Origin: Perognathus longimembris pacificus
Taxonomy: Eukaryota; Chordata; Mammalia; Rodentia; Heteromyidae
Direction: 5' to 3'
DNA length: 64,000 nucleotides
Assembly (NCBI RefSeq): GCF_023159225.1
Contig: NC_063168.1
Coordinates: 42,459,562 to 42,523,561 of the forward strand
Of this stretch, positions 23,441 to 37,204 are shown piece by piece. The notes under the pieces are model-generated. The model was not told the DNA's origin and searched no databases. It saw only the letters and a list, made by a program, of their open reading frames with translations. Numbering within the stretch: position 1 is the first letter of the stretch; each line of letters begins with the position of its first letter. The translations under genes were made by a program, and so were the position numbers.

Positions 23441-23725
23441 AAAATATTGTCGAGGTGATATACAGAGCGATTACAGTTGCATTCGTAGTGATTACATTTC
23501 TTGTCAAACTAGCTACCTCCTCTCTCATTTTTCTCCCATCTTCCTTCCTCCTCAAACCCCTTCCCCCCAAAGTTGTACAGTTGGTTTACAGCACATTGCC
23601 TTGTAAGTGTTGTTGTTGCATTGGTTCACCTTTTAATCTTTGACTCACCATTTTGATGTTCCCCTTTCCTTCCCTAATTCAGACAAACATATATACAATA
23701 CCCAGTGTATGAATGAAAAAATATT
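23441..23725 (-). mobile_element. L1 3'-UTR fragment
   Basis: Minus-strand tail 'tgcaactgtaatcgctctgt' then 'cacctcgacaatattttttt', with inverted purine-rich UTR upstream. Very similar to 8815-9110. Confidence 0.8.
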
Positions 23726-24414
23726 TGACATTCAATAGCAATAAACCTGGGCTGTTTCTAGGATATAAAGGACTTTGGAAAATAAACTTTTTTTGTGGGA
23801 GTCCTGTCTACTTAATTATTTTGGACCATCTAATTATCATTGTCAGAACCATAACAGTGAGTCAATATTACATGGCTGTGAAAAATAAAGTCTTGTTTCA
23901 ACCCCACAGGAATGTATGAGGAGTTCCTGGGGCATCCACTAAACCTCACAGATTGGGCAAAGTGATCTGGGGTCTTTAGAAGCCTGAATTACAAATGGCT
24001 TTACTAGAGCCAGCCCAAATAATGGAGTGGAAAATGGACCAAAATATGGAACCATTAGGGACAGACTCAAAGTAGAAGGTGGATCTGCATGCTTTCCACA
24101 CAACATACATTTTTACTTTGAGACACTCTGAAGAGGTATAGGCTCACTGCCCTCTTGCATTTTATACAGATTCTGTTCTACTAACATCCATTGAAGAAGT
24201 AACAGATCTCAGTAAGTAGTATCATGTCTTGTGAATCTTGTTTGATCCGATCAATATTTTCCTTAATATACATTTAAGGAAAAGTGTCCTCTTTATCTAC
24301 ATAAAATATTCTTTTAAAAAATAATTTATCTCTCCTAAAACAATAATAAGAGGTATATAAGTCAAAAGTATCACAGTTTCAGGTCAGCCTGACAAAAAAG
24401 TTCATGAGATTCCT
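23726..24414. other. Gene-free spacer
   Basis: No gene or confidently named repeat is seen. Confidence 0.5.
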
Positions 24415-24625
24415 TTTCAACCCAAAGCCAGCAGTGGTGGTATGTGCCTGTCATTCCAGCTGTACAGGAAGCTCCCATAGGGACATTCAAAATTCACACT
24501 GAGTGGGAAAACAAAAACAAAAACAAAGGGTGACCCTATCAAAAATAAAGCAGAGCAGCCAAAGATGGAGATTTGCCTCAAATGAAGTGTACATGCCAAG
24601 CAAGCATAAAGCCAAACCCCAGTAT
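24415..24625 (+). repeat. Old B1-dID-like SINE
   Basis: B1-like start ('agccagcagtggtggtatgt', 'cattccagctgtacaggaag') and an ID-like 3' part ('gccaagcaagcataaagcca'), with an (AAATA)-rich tail to 24657. Confidence 0.6.
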
Positions 24626-24874
24626 AGCATTATTTATAAATAAATAAATAAATAAATGTAAAGTTAATATTTGATCAAGCATAAACCTTTTAGGAATACA
24701 AACAAAGTTGTGAATGCCTGTTTCAATGACTTTGTTAGCATGAGTAAGCCTTGTCTAGAAAACCCGTGATGCTTATTCCAATAGGTGGTTAATAGTAGGC
24801 AAGTGGAATAGATATGAAAATATTTTATATTACAAATGATTAGGAAATATTTTACAAAGTGTAAATAAAAGGCT

Positions 24875-24950
24875 TATTGACAGAGCACATGCTTAGCCAA
24901 GCTCTGAGATCAATCTTCACCACACAAAGAACAAGAAAAATAAAAGGGGC
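24875..24950 (+). repeat. ID-like SINE monomer
   Basis: tRNA-Ala-derived layout: 'gacagagcacatgcttagcc' then a 'gagatcaatcttcacca' B-box region and an A-rich tail. Confidence 0.55.
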
Positions 24951-25734
24951 AGTATATTCAAACTAATCATTTACAAATTAATGTGCTCTTTTGAAACAAT
25001 TTAATGTATCTGAGCCCGCCTACATTTGAGGAAACTTGTCTTCTAATGCTGTACAGAAAGTGAACAGCAACAATACTCTGACAAGCCTGATGTTTCTACT
25101 CACACCTCATATAAAGGACATAAAACAGCACACCATAAAAACAGTCCTAATGCAAGGAGTTCTAATTTCCTTTCCAGGCTTCATTACCAATATTAATGAA
25201 AGTGTCTCGATTTTGGAAACATTTGTGCCTGAGTAAAACTTTGCCTTGAATAGCATTCTGATTGTGATTTACAACAGTTAATAGGAATTATTCTATTTGG
25301 ATGTTTAAGAGGCTTTTCTCATTTCCTTCATCAGGTTCAATCATAAGTGGCTTAATCATTCAGAAGACATTACTGAATTAGATTGCATTAACTGCATAAT
25401 AACAGAAAAAGGGGCAATATGGAAGCAAGCCGGAATGCTATTAGGAAGGAACTAAGTTCATTCACTTTAATTCCTTTTGTTGATTTCTTCAATTGTCAAT
25501 GTGACCTCAATCAGGATTTCTATTCTGTTTTGTTTATCAGTTTTGTCTTTCATGTTAGAAGTATGCATTTATATACTTGAGAAATAGGTAGTCTTCACCT
25601 ATGTCTGCCACTATTTCCAGGCAATTGTATGAACCTATAGAGCCGGCGTTAGAGTCCAATGTTTTTATAAGGTACCAAAGAGCATATGAGGTTATGCACT
25701 GGCTATAGATCTACTATTTACTTTTGTTTTATTT
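24951..25734. other. Gene-free spacer
   Basis: No gene is seen. A 66-codon frame at 25036-25236 has no family features. Confidence 0.5.
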
Positions 25735-25815
25735 TGCCATACTGAGGATGTAACCCAGTCTTGCACATGCTTGGCAAATGCTCTACTGCTAAGCTTGCAT
25801 CCTCTGCCTATGTAA
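25735..25815 (-). repeat. ID-like SINE monomer
   Basis: Inverted ID element: 'actgaggatgtaacccagtc' and 'aaatgctctactgctaagct', preceded by a T/G-rich inverted tail. Confidence 0.7.
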
Positions 25816-26339
25816 AGTGTTAACATATAAATAGGAAGATACTCTTCCATAAAAAGGAGGAGTAACTTGATGGATATTAAGGAGATAACATAAGTGAAAC
25901 ATCTTTAAAGCCCATCAGGAGTAGAAAAAAATAATGATCATGTATTTCAAAGATTTGGCATGCATCAATGGTGGGCAAGTACTAGAGAGAGCTGAAGGAA
26001 GCACTGTTTAGTAAAGTAGGCAAAATCTGCTCAATCCATGAAGACAAATAACTTTGAAATAGAAAGAAGCCAGGACGGTTGTAGCACAGTATGTGAGACA
26101 GTAATAATAGGTGTTTTTCTGGTAAGGTAGGTAGGTAAATATCAGAATACATAAATACTCATAGTCAAGGTGAAAGGGTATAATTTCATTCTGAATAGCG
26201 AGTGAGGTCAATGATGTGTTTTCAAGTGATTTGCTTATATTCTTCCCTTATTTCAAAAGATTTAGAAGCCTAATCATTTATGAGCTTGGATGAAGAAAAA
26301 TAGTAATAATCCTGTCATGCGTATCGAGAGCATCTCACA
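25816..26339. other. Gene-free spacer
   Basis: No gene or recognised repeat is seen. Confidence 0.5.
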
Positions 26340-26430
26340 TGCCACCTGGGGCTTGAACCCAGGGCCTGGGCATTGTCCCTTAGATTTCATGCTCATGAGT
26401 GGCATTGTACCATTTGAACCCTAGACCTAC
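26340..26430 (-). repeat. Partial ID-like SINE
   Basis: Inverted 'ggggcttgaacccagggcct' and 'gtaccatttgaaccctagac' blocks. Confidence 0.7.
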
Positions 26431-28374
26431 ATCCACATGTCAGCTTTTTCTTAAAAATCAAAACTTGGAAAGCCCTGGAGGCTATGGGAAAGATATTCAC
26501 ATTTTTATTTATCACATGGCAGAGTAATGACTCTCAGTAATGTTAAGCAGCCTTTCCAAGGTTACACACAACTCCAGCTGATTGGAATCAAGTCAAGATT
26601 AGAATCGTGTGAAGATTGCAGCGATTGGTGGCATGTTTGATTCCAACACCCCATATTTCTCATTACACCATACAGTTTCAGAGATCAAGGTTGTCACTAG
26701 AATTAATATTGAGTGTCTTTTCCAGAGTATGTTCCAAGACCTCTCAAATTCCCTAATAAAAATGTACTCAGAACCAGTGCTGCCTTGGCTAAATTCTTTG
26801 ATCATGGCTTATGAGTTCAACTGAATTAGTGTTATTCATTCATAGCATAGACTTTCCTTTATGTAATTACTATACTTTATTTTTCCGATCATATATCACC
26901 TGTAATAAAGAGTGAGAAGACTCAATTTGTTTCTATTAGAATAAAATTGTGTTATATTTTCTAAAGTTTGTTTTGCCTATATGAAAGAGTAGATTAATAG
27001 GAATGAGGCAGAGGAAAAAAAAACTCTCAATTTACAGTTAGAGAAGAATTTTTCTCAATATATGTACAGTAATATTACTTCACTGCTTCCTGTAGTCCTC
27101 ACTTAAATATTATGCCATCAAATAGCATGCTTTATCATTTTTTATTGAGAGGAAAATCCCTTCAGTGTGTTGCTTATTTGAAAGTTCATACAGATAGGCT
27201 CATTATTGGACTTAGTTGTAAAAAATGTAACAACTCAGAAAACAGTTCATTTTGTAATCAGATTTCAAAGATTAGGTGAATATAACAAAAGATTATTTGA
27301 TTATTTTATAATTAGTGATTCATTGCATAAAATGTCTGGAAGAATGTGAAATAACTCAATCTTAAAATCCTCAATGGCAGTACAACTTGATATGTATATA
27401 CATATATATTATCTTTGGCATCATGTTAAAATTCTTCATAATGTTTGTTCTCTACATAAAATAAGTATTCATACATGTAAGTCTATTTGCCGATGATAAT
27501 TTTTGCCTTCAATAACTTTATATGACACAGATGCATGTTATATTTTCAATTATTTCTAATAATTAAAAACAACATTGGAAAGTTCCTATGGCCAAGAATT
27601 TATACAGCCTATATTCCTTCAAATTTTTGATCAAAAATATATGGCAGTTTTAAAAAATCAGATGACAATAATAATTTGGTAAGAGACAGATGCTTTGCAA
27701 CATAATTAGAAGTGATAAGACATTCATGTTAGTCAGAGTGAAGTGTTTCGATTACTCTGGGAAAATTAAATATTTCCAAGAATCTTTCATTTTGTAATGC
27801 CAGAAATAATTATTTTCCACCTTCCCATAAATTGTTTTGTCTGTTCTCATCAAGTAACTTGAATGCACAAAACATAACATAATTTTGATAATTTCACTTG
27901 GGTCAGGTAATAACCATTATGATGTTTATAGGTTCACATATCATGAGAAGAAAAACTATAATACATGTCTTTAGTCTCAGTTTTTCTACTCACATGATGC
28001 AAAAGTGGAAACTAGAGGAGTAAAGTCTGGTAAAATCTGAGGAATACATCAGGGCTCTGGTTGTATGAAGCAGTTTTGGCAATATACTACACATTGTTTC
28101 TCATTTTATTTTTGCTGTAGATATTCCTGGGAAAAAAGTGCTAACTTTTCTGTATAAAATTCTGTAAGTAAAATCAAAGTTTGTAAATATACCAGCAGAG
28201 CTACAAAAGATAAATACAAAGTAATGGCAAATTGCAATGTTTTTCCTCCAAGATTAATCTATAGTGAGCAAGTAAAATCTAATTGTTTAGAATTTCATTC
28301 TGTTTTGTGATTCAAAGTATATGAAACAGACTGATTACTTATAATAATTTTAATAAATTATAATGAAGGTGATC
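26431..28374. other. Gene-free AT-rich spacer
   Basis: Nearly 2 kb without a gene or recognised repeat. Confidence 0.5.
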
Positions 28375-28675
28375 ACTAGCTAGGTGCAGTAGCACACAGC
28401 TGTCATCTGAGCTACTTGAGAAACTGAGATTGAGAGTAAAAGAGTTCAAGGACAGTCAGGACAAAAGTGTTTACTAGATCATCTCAGCAGAAAGGGTTGG
28501 GTATGATGGCACAATCTTGTCATGTCAGCTACTATAGGAAACATAAAATTGGAGGATTGCAGTTCAGCACAAAGCAAAACATTAAAACACACAGTGCTAA
28601 AAAGAGTTAGAGGACAGGCTCAATAATAGAGTGCCTATCTAGCAAGTATAAAGCCTTGTGTTCAAATGAATATAA
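28375..28675 (+). repeat. Trimeric B1-B1-ID composite SINE
   Basis: Two consecutive B1-like units start at about 28380 ('taggtgcagtagcacacagc') and 28498 ('tgggtatgatggcacaatct'). Each has the 'gctacttgagaaactgagat' / 'gctactataggaaacataaa' block. An ID-like unit follows ('gtgcctatctagcaagtata', 'ccttgtgttcaaa') and an A/T-rich tail. Confidence 0.7.
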
Positions 28676-30775
28676 ATGAAAAATATAATGAATAAACATG
28701 ACAATAAATTAATGTAAATGAATAAATATCAGATAACCTTGTCTGTTCTTCCCATCTAATTAGATGGTAGAAAAATTGTAATGGTAATAATATTAATAAA
28801 ATTGTAAATAAACTTAAAAATACTGTAGCACATGATATGCTATACTATATTCCCTTTATTTCCACCCTTTAGTCACTCACTTCTCTTTCCCTTCTTTATC
28901 CCCCTTTTCGTTTCTTTTCCTTTTCTCTTCTCCACTAACCCCTTCTTCCATTCTGTCACAAATCTAATAAGGCAAAATGGCTATGCAGCACAGTACACAA
29001 GATAGGAATGTAATAAATGCTTGCTCATGGCTCTATGAGGGGAAAAAATGACTGTTTGGTTCAACACAAAATTTGGTGTGTTAATTTTGCCTCAGAGAAG
29101 AATAGTGACATTTGCTGGTTTTGTGTTTGGGTTTTTTGTTGTTGTTTGTTTGTTTCTATTTAAGTTATTTTGGCGAGTATGCTGCCAGAATCCCCCAATC
29201 TGAGTCAATCCATACTTGCCACTGTGATACACACTTACATATTTAGAACTGCCTAAGATTTCTTCCTCCTCTTCCTCTTTCCCTTCACCTTCTCTCTCTT
29301 TCGTCTTCTCTTTCTCTTCACTCTTTCTAATTATTTTTGTCTCAAAATGTTTGACCTTTCTTTTAAGAGTAAATACATTAAAGAGAAACACCCTCTATCT
29401 GATAATGTGTAATTTTACAATTTAGGCTGTCATAGAATATGGTAAATGTTTTTAAACTAGAAAACAATTCCCTTTCCATACCCGCTTTTGTTCTGTTTAC
29501 ATGTATCTGAGCATGTTTAAATACATTACATGCAAAACTTTAAAATCTATACATACACATTTAAAAGAGAAAACTAAAATCCTGAAACTCAAATATCAAT
29601 GCAAATTCATTAAAAATTTTTATCAAGTAATAATTGAGACATTTTTATTCAGACATTTCTTTATGTCTAGCACTATTTTACATAGTAATTTGATTCAGAA
29701 AGAGAATCAAAGAGACAGATTTGAATGATGCTCAACCTTAGACACAATTATTTAGTTCTTCAGTATAACATAAGGAAAAAATGATGTTCAGGAAACCTGT
29801 GTGAGTTTCACCATTTTACAAGAATGTATAGTACCACACTGTAAGACTTAAAATATTTAGGAGCAAGAATTTTTTAGTATATATCAAATATTCCTTGTCA
29901 GCTTTCATTATCTCAACTTATTAATATCCTATAAAGTAAAAGCAGTTTTCTTTAATATATTTGGCCAATTAACGCTCAAAAATGATGCAGCATTTTGATG
30001 ATATTAACAAAGAAGAGGAGATGGATTCAAATCCATACTTCTCTAAACAAAACTATTAAATCATTGAAACCTAGAAAACCGTATTGAAAGATATTAACTG
30101 GGTTGTAGAGAAATATGTTTATAAATAAATTAAAATTTTTACTAGATTAATTGGAGATACTATGAAAGTCATCACATGCCTTTGGCTTGGGGAGCTAAAT
30201 GATAACTAGCTTTGCTTTCTTCTTTTTCTGTGTTTTGATAGACATACATTTGATCAATTATATAATTACTCACCTAGGTGGCACAGGTGAATAACTCCAT
30301 TGGCATACACAGCCAATACACAGTCACTAGCTGAGAGACAATGGAGATATGTCCTCTAATAAGTTTAGTTCCCATTCTGTAATATAACAAATAGCCTACA
30401 TCAATGCGGTAAGGAAAAATTCATGAAGTTCCTTGTACTTTGTTATTCAATTCAATATTTAACTGAATTCCAAACACATAAACTTAATATAGCCTAAATA
30501 CTCTGGGATATTTCAGAAACATGAATTCAAGATAAAATATTTAGTTTCTTGAGACTGATACTTCTGTAACTCTACACTGAAAAATCATTGATTTTCTAGC
30601 ACTTATTTCCTCTTCTCCATCTCAGCTAACTCAGCTTAATTTATATTCTCAGTAGGCATTATTTAGACAATTGGATTTGTTTCCTATATTTTATCTTCAA
30701 TTTCCAATTGTCTGTTTGACTCTTTCTACAACAGTCAGTGGTAAAATTTCTAAAAGTACTGAAGTTGTGAGCTCA
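28676..30775. other. Gene-free AT-rich spacer
   Basis: Contains pyrimidine-rich patches at 28860-28950 and 29260-29330 that could be eroded inverted L1 tails. No gene is seen. Confidence 0.45.
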
Positions 30776-30791
30776 AAAAAGTATCCAATAG

Positions 30792-31092
30792 AGGACTGGG
30801 GATATGGACTAGTGGCAAGAGAGCTTGCCTCATATACATGAGGCCCTGGGTTCGATTCCCCAGTACCACATATACAGAAAACGGCCAGAAGTGGCGCTGT
30901 GGCTCAAGTGGCAGAGTGCTAGCCTTGAGCAAAAGGAAGCCAGGGACAGTGCTCAGGCCCTGAGTCCAAGGCCCAGGACTGGCCAAAAAAAAAAAAAAAA
31001 AAAAGGCCAGGGACAGTGCTCAGGCCCTGAGTTCAAGCTCCAGGACTGGCAAAAATAGATAAATAAATAAAAGTAAATAAATAAAAATTTTT
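30792..31092 (+). repeat. IDL-Geo SINE with a duplicated 3' segment
   Basis: ID half from 'ggactggggatatggactag', Geo half from 'ggccagaagtggcgctgtgg', poly-A at about 30985-31003. A second copy of the last 45 bp or so of the Geo half follows, with an (AAATA)n tail. Exact 16-bp TSDs (30776-30791 and 31093-31108) enclose the whole unit, so the duplication was present at insertion or arose within it. Confidence 0.95.
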
Positions 31093-31108
31093 AAAAAGTA
31101 TCCAATAG

Positions 31109-31958
31109 GAAACAATATAAAATTTAAAAATCTACTATGTAAAGTTTAGTTCCTAGCAATATGGTGAACTAGGTACAAAAGTAGACTCAGGAAACAAGAA
31201 CACCTGAGATACATTTGAAATGTAATTCTAAATGTACTAATGGTCTTAGAAAGAGTATACTGAGGCTACAACTCTAACAAAATGAAATATAATTATATAT
31301 AAGCAGGGACACAGAGTCATAGCTACTACTGAAGGTATTGATTAAATCAAATTAAATTACTTCTAAAGTTTCAGAAGCCAAGAGACAACATTCTGGATTT
31401 AACCAACATGTAAATTCTACTAGGAGATCAGAAAAATGTCCTCTATATGTGAATCTGAAATAAACACCACTGCCTTCTTTCTTCTAAAGGGCAGGGGGAA
31501 AAAAAAAAACATGTGGACTGGAATTAGACCTGGAGAAAGGAGAGAAAGATGATCTTGGTTGTCTTTAAGTACAATAGGCACATAGTCCAAAGCTTCAAGA
31601 AATATATTTTTAGCTTCATTATGTAATTATTTTAGCAAATTAATTTTCAGATTATTTTATTGCAAGTCATGACATATTTTCACATTTAAATTGAGTAAAT
31701 TGTTAGAGAAATTAACTAGTGGACATCTGCTTATGTGATTAATCATCATCTTTCCCCTGATATTCTGGTTTGTGACTGCTTTTTTTTCCCTCATGGAACC
31801 ACTTCTCCCTTATTCTTAGTCTTTGTGCTGAGTCTGAAATATTTTCATCTACCCACACACTGCCATCCTAATTGAAGCTTCAGATTTGAGTACTGAAAAA
31901 TTTATCTCAATATATCAACACTTGCACAATTATTTTCAAGAATATGATACTTAGTATA
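31109..31958. other. Gene-free AT-rich spacer
   Basis: No gene or recognised repeat is seen. Confidence 0.5.
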
Positions 31959-31965
31959 AGATAGG

Positions 31966-32025
<60 letters not shown>

Positions 32026-32026
32026 G
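31959..32026. repeat. (GATA)n microsatellite
   Basis: About 14 GATA units followed by three GACA units. Confidence 0.97.
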
Positions 32027-32979
32027 ATTGATGATGTATATAGACAGAATTTACTGCTTAAATTGAGGGAATAAATTCTTATTCAAATGTTTAGTAATTA
32101 AATGTAAGCAGTAAATCATATTAACTTGAAAAATTTAGTTTTATGTACAGAGAGACAAGATGTCCTAATCTTTTACCTCTAAAAATATAGTATGAGATGG
32201 AGATGGAGAAAATTTCAAGAAATTTAATGACTTATTATGACTGGACAATGTCGCAACTTATTTTTTTAAGACAATATGAAAATTACAGTGATAATATTTC
32301 ATTTAGGACCTGATCTGAAACTAGAACAATTGATTTGTTGGTAATGATCATTTTTTTAGGCAAAGGATAAACAAATAATTTGAAAAATAAATTATGCTTT
32401 GCAGATGAAGTGAATTTTCCATGAATGCTCTTAACATGTTCAACTCAGCCATTGTAATATGTATAACCTTGTCACACAAATTACCTACCTAAATTCAAGT
32501 GTTCTGATCTTTGTGCTCCTTCCAAAAATTTAAGGAACAATTTAGTACATAATACAACTTCCAGTTCTCATTCTAGATTTTAGCATTCAATATCTAATAG
32601 GTACAATATATGTGGAAATTCTTTAAAGCCTATACTTTCAAAGCATTTTTAAAACTTATGTAGTTAAAATTTACATGGGATATGTAATAATTTTAATGTT
32701 GGATGTCATACATGTATTTTTATCTTAGCACACTATTTTTCTCCAGATTGGAAAAAAAAAAGTTTGTAAATTCTTTAACTTTCTACTGACCAACATATTG
32801 AAAGTTCATGTGCTCCAAGTTAAGAATTCAGATTTGATTTGCCTGAACTCTAACTGATATGCCAATAAAATGCCTCGTTATTGAAGAGACAGGTAGTTCA
32901 TCTCTGAGTTCTGAAATCTACCTGAGGTAAATTCACTGTGTGATGTGAAACAAACAATAAAAGTCAATGGATATATTGA
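32027..32979. other. Gene-free AT-rich spacer
   Basis: No gene or recognised repeat is seen. Confidence 0.5.
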
Positions 32980-32993
32980 CACAAAGTACATTT

Positions 32994-33163
32994 GTTTTTT
33001 GCCAGTCCTGGGGTTTGAACTCAGGACCTGAGCACTGTCCCTGCCTTCGTACCTGAGCCACAGCACCACATCTAGCTTTTACTATATATGGGGTGCTGAG
33101 GAATTGAACCCAAGTCTTTTGTATACAATGCAAGCACTCTACCACCAGGCCATATTCCCAGCC
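32994..33163 (-). repeat. IDL-Geo SINE with internal deletion
   Basis: Inverted copy missing part of the Geo half ('ccctgccttcgtacctgagc' joins distant blocks). Exact TSD CACAAAGTACATTT at 32980-32993 and 33164-33177. Confidence 0.93.
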
Positions 33164-33177
33164 CACAAAGTACATTT

Positions 33178-34832
33178 TTATTTCACATACTTAACTCTTT
33201 TGGCTCTATTAAGCATTACTATAGTTTATGTGAGAATAAATTTCACTTTTCATTTCATAATCCTTAATGCCATCAGATTCTCACTTGAATGGAAAATAAA
33301 ACAAATATACCAGTTGTGCTTGTAATTCAGCAAGATCATACACAAGATACTCACTGGAAAAGTCTAATTCTGGTCTTCAGAGGATTGGAAAATTATTGAG
33401 TAGACTGTCAAAACAATTTAATTCATAATCAGAACTATGATTCTGTAGAATTTTTAAAGCATATTATTTAAATCTGTGTTATTCAGTGTCTTAGATTACT
33501 CTTTGAACAAAGACTTATCTGTCTTTTCCTTCATTATTGGCAAACTCTCCTATTCTTCGGCCACCCTTACAATACGTATATCAAGATTCCGCTATTTAGA
33601 GATGCTCACTGATATATAACTGATTTATTAAATTCTTTTAGGAAATGTCACCAGATACCTCAAAGCTAAAATAGTTTGAGGTTCACATTTCAATTAAACC
33701 TTAGTACAAATCTCTTCTGTAGATGAAAGTGTAGTAAAATAATTATTGCCTGGGAATTTTTAAATGTTTTTTTATATCTTCCACTATTGTCTTCTTGCCA
33801 AAATGAACTATCTCCTCATTTATTCTAAATTAGAATTGTGTAGTTAACAAAGATCGAGAAGATTAAATGCATGCTGCAAAGCCAGCATAGCATAGCATTG
33901 AGCATTTTCTTTTGTAAATATTGTTCTCCAGTGCTATTATTTAAGACACTACTAAATCTTTACAGAATATTCACATCATTAAGATTTAATTTGGACATTA
34001 AAACATGTATGGAATTCTGTCCACTATTACTAGTGGTTAAACAATGAGGCTATTACAATACATTCAATCTTTAGTACTTCTAGATCCACTTGGTGATTTT
34101 AAGTGGAAATAATACTAACACCTATTCTTTTTTTCCTTTAAACATTCTAAAGAAGCAAGGTCTTACAATAGTAACAATCAATATGATATAAAAGAAAGCT
34201 CCACATGCTCATTTAAATCGCAGTAATATGAATGGGTCTTTTACAGAAATCTTACTTCTCTCCTTGTAGGATGGTGCCAAACAGACATTCTATTTCTTGC
34301 TTTATAACCAAATGCCTGTGCTTGTAGCACTGTGATTATATTACTATCTTGGGCTTTAAATCATCTTGAGCATCAGTGAGTTCTGAGAATCCCATTAAGA
34401 AATAATTTCAAGGGAACATAAATGTTCTTTGAAATGATCTTCAAGGTTTTTCTAATTTTTTTAACCAAAATGTCTGCTGCAAAACTCTCCTCAGAATGAA
34501 AAATAAATCCTATAGTTTGTAGGCCCATACATATAGATTTCTTCGCTTTCTATCTTAATTGCTCTTCTAATTAAATACAACACATGTAATGTACATGTTT
34601 GCCAAATCATATCTGAGCTAGACTTAGCATACATAACACTGCATTTCTAGCTAAACTTCAAAGCTTCATGAAGCTTCATGAATCAAACCTATTTTATGCA
34701 CTGTTATAAAATTGGTTTCTCAGTTTTTTTCTCAAGATTTTATCTAAGGAAAAATAAATTTATCATGATATTAAGCCAAAGTTCCATTCTTTTCCAGTGA
34801 TCATTATGAGCTTAAGGAAATTGGTCTTTATT
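33178..34832. other. Gene-free AT-rich spacer
   Basis: No gene or recognised repeat is seen. A short near-palindromic repeat of 'gcttcatgaa' occurs at about 34663-34682. Confidence 0.5.
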
Positions 34833-34850
34833 ACAAGTCTCATTGTTTTT

Positions 34851-35071
34851 CTTTTTTATTTTTTTTTCTTGCCAGTCCTGGGGCTTGGACTAAGGGTCTG
34901 AGAACTGTTCCTGGCTACTTTTTGCTCAAGGCTAGCGCTCTACCTCTTGAGCTACAGACCCACTTCTGGCTTTTTTTTTTTTTTTTTTTTTTGCTTATGT
35001 GGTGCTGAAGAATCAAACCCAGGGCTTCCTGCATGCAAGGCAAGCACTCTACCACTAAACTACATTCCCAG
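34851..35071 (-). repeat. IDL-Geo SINE
   Basis: Inverted copy with a poly-T expansion (about 22) between the Geo and ID halves, replacing the usual linker. TSDs around 34833-34850 and 35072-35090 (acaagtctc then T-rich) match with two differences. Confidence 0.9.
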
Positions 35072-35090
35072 ACAAGTCTCGTTATTTTTT

Positions 35091-36703
35091 TTAAGAGAGT
35101 AATCACCACAATGTCCTAAGCCAAGTCAACCAGATTCTTTTTCCTAGGAATTTCCAAGTTAGGAAATACTGAAGGAGTATGAACTGTTTGTTTGGGTTTA
35201 AATAGGGAGTAGCTGCTTTACACATGGAAATGTGGAGAAATCCTTTCTACAAAGAGAAACAGTAGATGGATTACTGATGCAGAGAAAGGTTCAAGTGCAA
35301 AACAAGAGGGAAAAATGAGAATGTACACGAGGAGGAGAAAGAAAAAAGTATAGGAGAAGAGAGAGAACAAGAGTCTTCTTACAGATTTTCTAGTTTATAT
35401 TTTACTTATCTAAGAAAACATGATTCTGAAATTTCTTAGGATCTATTATTAATGAAACATCAATGAGTTTCATAACTTTGTAGCAATTTATATTTAATCA
35501 TAAGGCAAAGTTCTCCTATTTTTGTTTTACCTTCAGGAGAGGTCATGAGTCTCAATCCCATAGCTCTTCCAGCTGTGGAAAATACACTTTGGACTTTATT
35601 TTACTGATATTAGTTACTTACCCTACATGGCTTAGTTTCCTAGTAACATTGTGTGCAGACTTCATTGTATTTTTTTCTGTGGGAACTCATACTTGGGGGC
35701 AGTTCTGAAAAAACTCTTCAATTCCAGAATCAGAAATTTCCTTCTCGTCCTGCCTCTAGCTCTTGGCACCTGCTTGCTCATGTAATCTTTATCTGTGGAC
35801 TATCAAGCAAGACTTATTGTCCCTCCTAAATTTTTCCTCAGGCTCTAAAATATTTATTTCTGGCTTCCTGACATTTCTAGCATATGCTACCTAATGAGTC
35901 ATAGCAATGAGCTAAACTTTATAAAATATAACATAAAATAGAGATACAATAATTGACTATTCACAGAACATTCAATGAATACCATCTTTCTACACCATTT
36001 ACATGGAGTGTTTCATTTGTTCTATGTGATAAGAATTGACATTAAAATGACTCTCACTTCTTTTTTGATAGATGAGAAAATTAAGTACTATGAAAGTAAG
36101 TCAGAAGTACTAAAGTAGTCCCCAGTCCATATTTCTAGGTCACACAAAGCCAAGGTTAGTTAATATTATTATATTAGACATATGTACAAAGGGAAAGAAA
36201 AACAGGCTCTCTGCAGCCTCAGAGAATACATGATGGAGATGTACGTTGATAGAAATGTGACTCACAGCATTTGTCATCTTGAATTTATCTCTGAAGGGAA
36301 GGAAGAGCATGGCATATCTCTGGTCTCACCTATTACATAATGTCTAACTTGTGGCACCCTCTTAATTACAAGTTGATTAATAACTAGAAGAATGGGTACA
36401 GACTGTTACATCATTTCCAGGACAGTATCTCTAAAATATTACCTCTCCTTTTAACTCCCATTTATTTTTAATGCATCTATTAACAACATTTACCTTGGAT
36501 TTTTCAAAATTTCCTACAGATAACCTCCAAAGATCCTGTATATGAGTATAATTAATGATAAATTAGAGGCTAGAAAACCTTGAACAAGGAAGTGTTTTCC
36601 TAAGTATTTCAGTCCATTGTGATTTTTCCTACTTCTAAAGGCTTTATCAGTTTGCCTGTGGATATGACACTAATTCACCATCCTAGAATGTCAGGGATGG
36701 ATG
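35091..36703. other. Gene-free AT-rich spacer
   Basis: A purine-rich stretch lies at 35300-35375. No gene is seen. Confidence 0.5.
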
Positions 36704-36715
36704 GAATCCTGTTTT

Positions 36716-36926
36716 ATTTTATTATTATTTTTTTGACAATCCTGGGGTTGGACTCAGTGACTGAGCATTGTCCCTGGCTTCTTTTTGTTCAATGCTAGCA
36801 CTCTACCTACTGAGCCACAGGGCCACTTCTGGCTTTTTCTATATATATATGATACAGAGGAATTGAACTCAGGGCTTCAGGCATGCTAGGCAAGCACTCT
36901 ACCAATAAGGAACATTCCCAGCCCCA
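36716..36926 (-). repeat. IDL-Geo SINE
   Basis: Inverted copy, more diverged than most. TSD GAATCCTGTTTT at 36704-36715 and 36927-36938. Confidence 0.92.
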
Positions 36927-37204
36927 GAATCCTGTTTTTGTTTGTTTGTTTCATTTTTTTAACCATTATTTCTGACAATGGGAAACTGGGGATAAAAAAG
37001 TAAAGGGAATCAGCTGATTATCTATCTCATGTCCAGCTGAGGAAAACAATTAGCAATGGGCCTTTCAGTCACATATTCATTGAAATGTCCATCACTTTTC
37101 ATGTAACCATTCTCATATTTCTCACCTTGGTCGTCTCTAACTGTGGTAGTCTTTTTGCTTACAAAGTCATCTCATATTTGGCAAATTAATGAGAATGAAG
37201 AATG

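Noticed and set aside
29092..29391. 99-codon minus-strand frame rich in Glu and Lys
   Set aside because: Produced by a pyrimidine-rich tract (29260-29330); low complexity.
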